DNA of 64,000 nucleotides from Suillus spraguei (lineage: Eukaryota; Basidiomycota; Agaricomycetes; Boletales; Suillaceae). Made by a program: the position numbers and the translations under genes. This document shows positions 27,742 through 37,900 of this stretch, piece by piece. Location: positions 248,001 through 312,000 of the forward strand of contig JABCPU010000013.1 in assembly GCA_016800925.1 (NCBI GenBank), given 5' to 3'. Within the stretch, counting starts at the first letter, position 1. Each line of letters starts with the position of its first letter. Below the pieces are notes generated by a model. It had not been told where the DNA came from and searched no databases. It saw nothing but the letters and a program-made list of their open reading frames with translations.

Positions 27742-30700
27742 TCAAGGGTCAACGTCACTGTCGGTATCATCAGGCCGTGGTCCACCATGAGTGAGCCACG
27801 CGAGCTTTCTCAACCTCCGACGTTCCTCCTGAGCCTTCACTTGGTTGCGTGTCAGTTTCTTCTTTTTCTTGACAACCTTGGTACCGCCAGCCTCTTCAGC
27901 CCCGCTCCCCGCAGGAGTCCCATGCGCTGAAACACTCGGGCTTTGAACTCGCGAGCGAGCTGGCGTATTAGCACCGCTCCCCTTCGGGGACTTCAACTCA
28001 GAAAAGGCATCCTCGACAACGGCGGCCTTTCCTTGATGTGTCATACGCCCTGCCTCAATCTGCCAGATTTCAGGACCTAAAAAGCTGCATCAGAAAGATA
28101 TGCTAAATACAACATCGGAAAACTAACACAAGGCCGAAACAAACTCGTGATTGTGTGAGATGATCACCTAAGGCGCTCCGTGTCAATCGTGAATCAGAAT
28201 TCCTCATTTCATAGCGCTCACCACTGCGCCGCCCCATTCCCTGATGGCCACCGCAAGACCGCCTAGCGCTTCACGGTCTAAGAAGTTACTTGGTTCGTCA
28301 AGAACGCAAACCTACAAAGTAACGTTAGCTATCATCATGACAACCAGTTGTCTAATGAACCTGGGGATTATTCCACAGACAGGCCGCAATGACCAACTTG
28401 ATTTTTTGCCCTAACAACGTCGGAGGTTAGTGGGATGAAACAAACGCAATAATTGATTACGGACCTCCCGATAATCCCGAAATTTCATTATACTGCGCGA
28501 TGTCCCCATCGAGACCGATGTCTTCGAGGTGTTTACGGACAAGTTGAGCGGAGGTATCACGCGTCCCTGCACCTTCTCTGGACGATTCTAGATCGTCAAA
28601 TTGCTGCACCAACTTTACGAAACCTTTGGCCATCAACTCGTCACGAGGCACCCAGGTGTTGAACTTGTGGTCAAGACCACGCCACTTGACTTCATATTGG
28701 AATGTCTTTTTCAATTTTTGACGTCCCATAATAAGCTATGTAATTTTAGGATGTGGATCAGATCGACAATGCAAAGTAATGCTTACCTCCAATTTGCGCT
28801 TGGTGCCATTTCTGCCGACCCAATCTTGATCGAGGACTTCCTTCTCTTCGTCGGTCAAAACACGAGTGGCCTTTTCTAGCAATTCACCTGATATGATTGG
28901 CAAATTAATTCTGGCAGGGACGCTTTAAGTTTAAAGACGTACGATCGTGACCGTCCTGGAAACGCCACTGAATATAGCCAATAGGCGTCTTTTCCAAGTG
29001 GCGTTCTAAGCGATGTTAGTTTGGTATTCTTAATGCTCAAGTGGGGAGATAAGAATGTACCTATATGGTGAGTGGCATGCTGTGAGACGTAACCAACGCG
29101 AAGGGCTGGATGTTTGTATACACTTCCCTCTTGAGGAATGGTTTCGCCCTGAAATAAGTAGGTCATTAAGGGGATACCATCGATCAGATCATCATTCTTA
29201 CCGTCAGAAGTTTGATCAAAGTCGATTTGCCTGCGCCATTAGGGCCGATTACGCCAACTCGGCTGAATGACAATGAAACACGTTCAATCACACACATGTG
29301 GAGCACAAACTCACCTGGAGAGTGATAAGGCTTGTGAAGTGGAGTAAATGAGGCTTTATCACAAATAGAAGTATGAATTATTAACTCACCACAAGATACA
29401 TTTATTAACGAAGGTTGTGGCCGACCCGGGTACGTGAATGTGCAATTTGACATCTTCAAAATGGCACGGGTGTTACTACGAACACCCATCAAGGACCCAG
29501 GTGGAGGAAATGAGAATTTAACGGATGTCGCCGCAAGCGTATAGTATGATTTGGCCTCCGGGTGTTTTTCTACAAACGATGACAGATTTCCCGGATAATA
29601 CACAAGCTGCAATAGAGTGGACTAAATCAGTCGGCGTTCAATATCGGCCGACGAGATCCCTACCTTTTTGGACTCGTAATGTATGATATCAGTAGTCACA
29701 TTATCTAAAAACCTAGTCATGTGGAGTACATTTAGCGATTAAATGTTAGGATCGGGATAGGCATACTCACCCAGAATCGTGACTGATGATTAGGCAAGTG
29801 ACATTTTTGTGAGCGATGAGATAGCTCTCAAGCCATTGAACAGAAGCCCGATCCAACTATCAGGAAAACGTCAAACGATGAAAATAGGGATAATCCAGAT
29901 ACGAACATGATTTGTGGGCTGCATTGCAAAAAGTACTTGCATGTGAGCCAACGCTAGAACAGCAGCATCAAATCACCTCGCACCTCATCTAAGAGAAGAA
30001 GGTCGGCATTGTACAGCATTGCCCGGGCCAACTCTAATTTCATCTTCCAACCACCGGACAACCCACCGACTACGTCTGACTGCCGGCCGTCATCGAATCC
30101 CACCTCCAGTAATTGATCTCGTATTTTAGAACGCGGAACTTGCGCTAAAGCCTTGTCTACAGCAAATTAATTGTTGACATTGAGTATAATATTAACGAAT
30201 AGATGTACTGACCTGACGCCACAAAATCTAGTACGGACATAGATGTGTCCTCGCCCTGCAAGGAATGCTCTACCATGACACAACGTAATTGATTTTGAGG
30301 CGGGAAATTTTCCACTTTGCCGTCCCGAAGCTGGCGCATAAGGGTCGACTTCCCTGATCCATTCGTTCCGAGGATGCCATAACGGCGCCCGCGGAACAGA
30401 CGGAGTGTTGTGTGCGAGAGCAGCAAAAGTGCACCATAAGCGAGAGAAAACAATGAGTCACATAGAAGCTCGCCCTCGCTATTCTGATCGTCGTGCACAC
30501 ATTTGTGTAGTGCCTGAATGGTACCTGATGATGAAAAGTTTCCTTGCGAAATAGAGCAAGAACACGCACTTGATCGATCGCACGGAAATGGGCCCGTGCA
30601 GACTCAGCAAAGCTAGCAGATCCCTCTGCCCCTAGCCAAAATGTCATATACACACCGACACAACGTTTCCACACTTCCGGATCTTGAAAACGCCGATTAT

Positions 30701-32087
30701 AGACCAGGTCAGCAACCATGGACCCCTGGAATTGCAAAGATCGATCCAAAAGAGGGTGCCTTGCAGATGGCGGGGCATTTGGGCCAGCCACAGAAGAGAT
30801 AACAAGGTCTGACGGAAGCAGTGACAACAGGACGGCAACAACGTCAGCCACCTCCTTGCTGACGTCCCGCGTCGGCGGCGTCCCCGAGGTAGATGCACCT
30901 GCCTTGAGCAATGTATTAAGTGCCGTCTCGCCGAAGGCACGGACCTTAGTAAATGGCAGAATGAGATTCGCAAAGCACACAAGCAAAAAAGTATAGCCAA
31001 CCTCCGGAAACGCGGCACCTTCAGCAATCTTCTGCACACCCATTACGAGAGGGCTAAGGTATCTTGCGGCAACTACGGGGTTCCTGACCAGTTTTACTAA
31101 GTTATCGATGACGACAACCGTACGCCGCTGCACTTCCATACTGCGATCATTAAGAGCACGGAGGAGCAATGGTACGAGAACGGCCAACGCTGGTGCCGTG
31201 ACTTCCGCGACAAAAGTCGTTGATGATAGCGCCTTTATGCAAGCAGGCGCTGCATCAGGATTGGACATACACTTAACCAGAGCGGAGATGTGGGGAGCGA
31301 GATCGGGGTTTGCGAGCGTCGTGCACAAAGAAGTGGCGCACTTGACGGCAGCAGAAGCGACCTGCAGGAGTTCGGTCGGCGGAGTAAAATAATGCTAGGG
31401 CATCCATAACGCACCTCCTTTTTTGTGTCATGCATTGCTACTTCGACCTTGGGTAAGATATGTCCAAGTTCATCAGCTACTGAGTCCTTAGCGCGAGCCA
31501 CGAAACTCTTGAGAGCATCTAGGGCTGCAACTTTCGTTTGCCATTTTCCTTTCTCTAGGATATCTTCTAAAATGCCGAAAACAGTTCGTGTAGCTTCTGG
31601 GGGGAGAAGCTGGAGGATAGCCTTCGTTGCAGTTGTTGCAGCTGTCCGAACAACCTCTCCCTTATCAGAAAGCAAATCAAACAGAACGTGAAGGCTCGGA
31701 AGAAGTAGAGGTGCACTGGGGGGACCGAGAACAGCGGGAAGTGACTGGAATGCAATAGCACCAGATTCTCGTTCCCATCCAGACTTCTTGTTGAGTGCGA
31801 AATTTTCAAGGATAGTGATTACATTTTGATCACTGTTAAACTTTAGATGCTGTCACCCTATAATGTCGCAGAGAAAATGGACGCACACCAAGCTCTCTAT
31901 ACCTGCTTTAGAAACAGCAAGGGCGAGCTTGTCAGCTGCTGCTTTGGCGTCTACACAAATTATGATAAGTTCTATCTCTCAAAAAAGTCATGGGATATAG
32001 ACCTGGGCCAGATGGTGCACTGCGCAAAGCCTCGATGATTGAAGCGAATTCCGATTCCAAAGAAGCGGTCATTACAGCGGGAGACAT
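27742..32087 (-). CDS. TEF3: Translation elongation factor 3 (EF-3), ABC-F ATPase with HEAT repeats
   Basis: Fungal ribosome-bound ATPase that helps eject E-site tRNA. Many exons, expected about 1050 residues. The N-terminus MSPAVMTASLESEFASIIE is followed by HEAT repeats, including SGWERESGAIAFQSLP, VAALDALKSFVARAKD and YLSPLVMGVQKIAEGAAFPE. ABC1 has Walker A GTNGSGKST, signature GGLSGGWKMKLELARA and Walker B DLLLLDE, with PTNH just after an intron. ABC2 has GPNGAGKST and, inserted in it, the EF-3 chromodomain-like part FQYEVKWRGLDHKFNTWVPR, then ISGLSGG. The C-terminus is a Lys-rich ribosome-binding tail KVVKKKKKLTRNQVKAQEER, ending SDVDP at 27742. The paralogue New1 shares this layout, but the HEAT text and basic tail fit EF-3 better. 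High expression is expected. Confidence 0.93.
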
Positions 32088-32492
32088 TTGAAAAACTCAG
32101 GATATAGGTCCTAGGATAAATTGTGCGATTAGAAGAAAAATCGTAGTCGACCGGTCTACTTGAACTTGAGCACTGATGATACAGGTGAGATTGAGGTCGA
32201 ATCTCAGTGTAGGATGCCTCCGATTATTGACCAAAATCTATGGGTCGTGAAACGAGAAATACAGTTGAAAAACCAAGGGGATAGTAACCCTGCAGCTGTG
32301 CAGCAGTCTGTTTGATACGCTAAATTTTTGGCAGTGCTCATCATATACGTCACAGACGTCACACACTGTGACAATACAGGAGTGCTATCATACAAAGTCG
32401 ATGAAGTATACTTGAAGGAAAAGTGATGTTACAGTAATTGTCCTAGAAAAAACGTCTGAGCCCTCTTGGGCCGTGTGATGCAATCGATGAAT
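32088..32492. other. EF-3 upstream region
   Basis: About 400 bases between the chitinase stop and the EF-3 start, both on minus, so this must hold the EF-3 promoter and the chitinase 3' end. I see no further gene. Confidence 0.5.
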
Positions 32493-34227
32493 CTAAATGG
32501 TACCGCTGCGCAGGTTATCGAATTGACTGCCCTCATAACTTAGCCAGTTAGGGCTCAGGTCCAATGGTCCCATGGCGTGCTTGACGGTTGTAACCAAGCT
32601 CCTCCCGGGCACCGGGTCCTTTCCCCACCCACCTTCCATTCCTTCCCTCGTGCTTCCTTTGTCTCCGCTTAACTCCCAGAACATGCTTCCACGAAGACCT
32701 TCACGGCGGATCCAGTCGCCCTTCCAATGACCGACCTGCTCGTTGTCAAAACTCACCATCTCTTGCTTCTGATAGTCGTGAGACCAGCTCGCCAAGGCCT
32801 TGTCATCTTGAAACACGTACGAGCCTGGGAGCGGAAGAGCACGGTAGTCATAGACACCTTGCTCCCAGCTGCCTGGCCCAATGCCAGAAAACGGTGCTCC
32901 GGGACCGGGCGTGTTCATGAAGCTTCTACCGTACAGCGGAATCCCAAGAACCATCTTGGAGCGAGGGACACCGTTCGCGCTGTACCACTCAATCGCATGT
33001 GAGGCGCTGATAGGTCCACCGTAGATGTTGGCTTGGTGATTTGCAACAGAATCCCATGAACCAGCTGTGATATTTTTCCGTGTAAGTCAATTGGCAATGC
33101 AACCAAATATTTCAGCACATACAGAAGTCGTACGCCATCATATTCCAAAAGTCGAGGTACTGGTCCATTTCACGCACGTGTAACTTTTGATAGTTGTCGG
33201 GTCCGCAAGGGGCAGCGATCTAGCAAAAAATATCAGATTTGAAACTCGGTAGGGTAGGTAAAGCTAAATGACATACTGTCAACAAGAATCTATGATAGAT
33301 TCCCTTCATTTGAGCGTGATGATCTAGGCCTGCTCTGAGTTCCCTTAGCAGGGCGGCGTAACCACGAGCTTGGTGCTCATTGGATGGATATTCATAGTCC
33401 ACATCGAGACCATCAAGACCGTAATCCTCGAGTAGACGAACTGCGGACCGCACGAAGTTGGCACGAAGGGCAGGATTGACGACAATAGGATGGAATTTAG
33501 GGGAATACGTCCAACCTCCGATTGAAAGAAGGACCTTCAAGTGTCTATTTTGCTGTTTCAATTTATAGATGGCCTTGAAATTCCCGTAGAGGTTGTTTCC
33601 GACGTCATTCCAAGAATCGCCAGGGTAGTGAATATCTTTGTCCGCCCATGCATCAGAGATAATAACTTCGCCCGAGTCAGGTCTTAGATCAGCGAATGCA
33701 TAGAGAATGTGACTGGATGGATAATGAGCTTGAACTTAATGTAAGAAAGATAGCGCGCCTTACGTCAAATCTTGGACAGGGATATTCGACGGCGAGAACT
33801 TGCGAGCATAGATCCCCCTACAAATAATAATAATAATAGTTGGCGGACGGTCAACATTTTCTGTATGCGACAGGTGAAAAGACGTACCAATTTACGAAGC
33901 TGGCAAAACAGTCAGAAGCAGGTCGTTGTGGAGGGGCAACACTTACTATCCAACGCTGTACTTTCCTTGACCTTGCATTTCTGGAGTATCGCTCGATACT
34001 GGCGGTATGGATGAGGATGTTTGAGATTCTGATGCTTTGGTACTAGTGTCCAGTTGAGGGGACGGATGTTGAATAGAGAAGAACGCCTTAAACGATGCAA
34101 ACGCGAGGATGATAAACACCAATCCAGAAAGAAAAAGAGTTTTGCGAGATGCAAAACGAGAAGCGGGTTTGGCGGGCGGGCTACCTTCGTCAGAAGGAAC
34201 TGCTTGGTATGATGTTGTCGAGGACAT
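32493..34227 (-). CDS. GH18 chitinase with N-terminal membrane anchor
   Basis: Hydrolyses beta-1,4-linked N-acetylglucosamine in chitin, with retention through the substrate acetamido group. Exon 1 (34227-33947) encodes MSSTTSYQAVPSDEGSPPAK, a basic flank FASRKT and one hydrophobic helix LFLSGLVFIILAFASFKAFF, then a Ser/Thr-rich stalk. This is a type II (signal-anchor) topology rather than a cleaved signal peptide. A 12-base exon (33899-33888) bridges KYSVGY and WGIYARKFSPSN, supplying FVN. Later exons give THILYAFADLRPDSGE, LKVLLSIGGWTYSPKF, catalytic DGLDVDYEYP (DxxDxDxE complete) and VLGIPLYGRSF. The C-terminal part has GSMFWELSGDKG and ends at 32493. The start lies 178 bases from a retrotransposon's 5' LTR. 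Confidence 0.92.
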
Positions 34228-34404
34228 GCACGAAACTCATTTAATCATTGAACTCCACGAAGTTTGGCATGCTGACCAACTTACTCGGCGAGTCAACCGG
34301 CTACGCAGCATTCTAACACGAACACCCAAGCACTCTCGAGCGGTTATTTCACATGATGGTATCTACTCCACTGCTCATCATATTTCATGTCTTACGAATC
34401 CAAG

Positions 34405-34409
34405 GAAAC
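34405..34409 (+). repeat. Target-site duplication, left copy (GAAAC)
   Basis: The five bases before the 5' LTR match the five after the 3' LTR exactly, as expected from integrase-mediated insertion. Confidence 0.92.
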
Positions 34410-34626
34410 TGTAAGCTGGCTGCTTACTACATGCTTACCTTATCAAACGTCATGTGATCCATCCCCTTATATCCCGCGACTTCTGTACTGTTCAGACTAG
34501 ACTCGGGTCTCATACCTACCATCATCTACCCATTAGTATCACGCTCTAAAAAGATCCACAGTTTCGTCCTGTTACTTTCGTCCGATTCATTCAGTGTTCC
34601 TTACTGTTCTCCCGAGTAAGGTTCCA
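34410..34626 (+). repeat. 5' LTR of chromovirus
   Basis: 217 bp beginning TGTAAGCTGGC and ending GAGTAAGGTTCCA. A TTATATCC motif about 55 bases in could serve as the TATA element. No classical TGG-type primer-binding site starts directly after the LTR; the next bases are C and a long T run, so the priming mode (tRNA or self-priming) is open. Confidence 0.95.
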
Positions 34627-34955
34627 CTTTTTTTTTAACAGAAACGGAACTTGTCGATTATTCGAAACTCATCGAAACTGTTATTTCTCTACCGCCGGGT
34701 TACCCGCCCGATACCTGACCTGTCAAACTGCCTTCCATACGAAGGAACCCTACCGTCTCTGAACCTCTGACCACGCGACAGCGTGCGAGGAACCAAAGAC
34801 AACAACCTCCTCCTAACCCACCCTCATCCCCTCTGTCATCTATATCTTCGGATAACACGCCCGCTAGACTTATCACTCCCGCTACCACATATTGTGACTC
34901 CTCGTCGGATTCTGACTCAGACGACGCGCATATATCATACCCTCGTTCTCGCAAG

Positions 34956-37900
34956 ATGACCAAATCCGCTAGTGTCGAACAATCTGCTCCCAACAAACCA
35001 CCAAGGCTCTTGGCTGGCGAACTCACGCCCGAAGTCGCTCGCGATTGGGAAAACAGTTGTGAAACTTACTTCATGCATAAGGGAATCGATGCTGAAGATC
35101 AAGTAAAAATGATCGCTTCTGGAATGCTCGATGCGCGACTACGAACGTGGTACCTGACTCAACGAGCCGTCCTTGATGCAGGAACATTCACTGCCTATAT
35201 GACTGCCCTTAAAGATGCCTGGCTTGATACGCACTGGGATACGAAACTACGCTGGAAGGTTCTGGGCTCGTACCAAGGCAATCGTTCGTTCTATGAATGG
35301 GCCTTGGAACTACAGAACCAGAATGCGCTACTCTACGGCAATGCTGCTCATCTGTCAGACGTCCAACTTCGCAACCAGCTCGAGGCTCACATCTGTGAGG
35401 AACTCACCATCCCTGTACTCCGAGCAAAGCTCGCCGATGACCTTACTCTCAAAAAATGGATTGAGGAGGTCAAACACCTCGACGACAAGCGTCTCGAGGA
35501 TCTCGCCTCCCATAAAAAGATCGCTGAGGACCTATACAAATCCTCGAAACGTGCAACTTCTTCCTCGAACAAGACCTCGTCTTCTAAGACATACAATCCG
35601 TCATCTTCACGTTTAGGAGCCCTGACAGAATCTGAACGTGGCCTACTGATGAAACATAAAGGTTGTTTCAAGTGTCGGAAGTTCTACGTCTCGCACCAGT
35701 CAAAAGAATGTACCGATGGCGCACCTGAAGCATCAACCTACAAAGTGCTCACGGAATCAGACGCCATCGCAGCCAAACCGAAGACTAGAGCCGTAGCCGC
35801 CGTCGGACCAGTAGGAGCTGTCATGCCGTCGTCGGTTCTTGACGACGGATCGGATTCTGAAGATGACATGTGCGTAGCCCCTTTCGAAACCGCCCACATT
35901 ATGTGGTCCTGTCTCTTGACAGGACCCAACTCCAACTCTTTTGAACGCTTCGACGCCTTGATTGACCATGGGTCACATTTAGTTCTGATTGACGAAAACG
36001 TCGTCAACAAGCTCGGATTGCGTAAACGCAAATTGTACAAAAAGATTGAAGCGAACTCTGCATTCATGGACAATTCTTCTTCTCCTTTCTCCTTTTCTGA
36101 ATATGTTCTGTTGTCTCCGTGTTCACTTAATCATGATTGGACTTCGCGTATGATACGTGCGATCATCGCACCGAACCTTGCAGTTCCCCTCCTCCTTGGA
36201 GGACCTTTCTTATCACATAATTGCCTTGTTATAGATCATGACTCTCGAACATGTATCGTCAAAAACTCGAACTACGATCTTTTGAGCCCTCCAGAACACA
36301 AACCACGAGTGAAGGTCAACATGCCATCGCGACGCGAACTATTACGATTACGCAAGAATGTGGTTAAGGAGCTCAAGAGTGTTCTGACTGACCGCCACAA
36401 CGATCTAGAAAAGGATACAACTTCTGAAACTCCGAACGTTGTAGGACTTCTACGTCGACGAATTGATACCCTCGCTTTCATTGAGGCTAACAAAGAACAT
36501 CTGGACCGTCTCGATAAAGAGATGCGTCGGAAATATGAAGATCGATTTCCTGACGATATACCCCATATTGACCAACTGCCCACAGATATCGTCCACCGCA
36601 TAACGCTTAAGGATCCTAACAAGATCATACAGTGTAGGCGTTATAACACACCTAGAAAATACAGGGAAGCTTGGGACGCCCTTTTGAATCAACACATCGC
36701 GGCCGGAAGACTACGACCATCATCAAGCCCATTCGTCTCCCCGGCCTTCCTGATACCTAAGAAGGACCCCACAGCTCTACCAAGATGGGTGAATGATTAT
36801 CAAGCACTGAACGCTAACACAGTGCCAGACAACCACCCGCTACCGCGCATAGACGAAATCCTAAGAGATTGTGCAAAGGGTAAGATCTTCGGTAAGATTG
36901 ATATGACAAACTCGTTCTTTCAGACACGCATACACCCTGACGACATCAAATATACGGCAATCGACACACCAGAAGGCCTACATGAGTGGACCGTAATGCC
37001 ACAAGGAGGCCGAAACGCGCCTGCTACACACCAACGTAGGATGTTCATCGCTCTACGTGGCCTGATCGGAAAAATATGCCACGCATACCTGGACGATATC
37101 ATTATCTGGTCGCAGTCTGTAGCAGAACACGTCAAGAACGTAAAACTCGTCTTGGATGCGTTACGAAAAGCTTGCCTCTTCTGCTCCCCAAAAAAGACAT
37201 CGTTGTTCTGCACCGAGATTGATTTCCTCGGTCACCGTATTTCGGGCTCTGGAATCGAGGCGGACGCATCAAAGGCAAAAAGAATACTTGACTGGCCGGT
37301 GCCGAACTCGACGAGTGACGTCCGGTCCTTCCTAGGTCTCGTACGATACCTAGACCAATTCCTGCCGAGCCTCGCAGACCACACTCGAATACTGACTCCA
37401 CTGACGACAAAGTCGAGCGAACATGATTGGCCTGGTTGGAACGATGAGCACCAAGAGGCGTTCAACGCTATCAAACGGCTCGTAGTAAGTAGAGACTGTC
37501 TAACGACAATAGACCACGACAACCTTGGGGACAACAAAATTTTCGTCACTTGTGATGCCAGCGACTGGCGCGTGGGTGCTATGCTAAGTGTCGGACCAAC
37601 GCCACAAACAGCACAGCCTGTCGCATTCGACTCAATGCAGTTGCGAGGAGCGCAACTGAATTACCCTGTTCATGAGAAGGAACTGTTAGCAATCGTACGA
37701 GCTCTCAAGAAGTGGCGAATCGAACTACTAGGGACCCCCTTCACGGTCTACACAGACCATAGAACTCTCGAAAATTTCATGACCCAACGGGAATTGTCAC
37801 GACGACAAGCAAGGTGGCAAGAATTCTTTGGCCAATATGATTTCCAAATCCAATATATCCGAGGAGAGGACAACTCCGTGGCGGACGCGCTGTCACGACT

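Noticed and set aside
32160..32230. tRNA candidate with GGTCGAATC
   Set aside because: A T-arm-like string without a D arm, box A or acceptor stem on either strand.
35215..35616. Additional plus frame inside Gag
   Set aside because: Shadow of the 1552-codon Gag-Pol frame in another phase.
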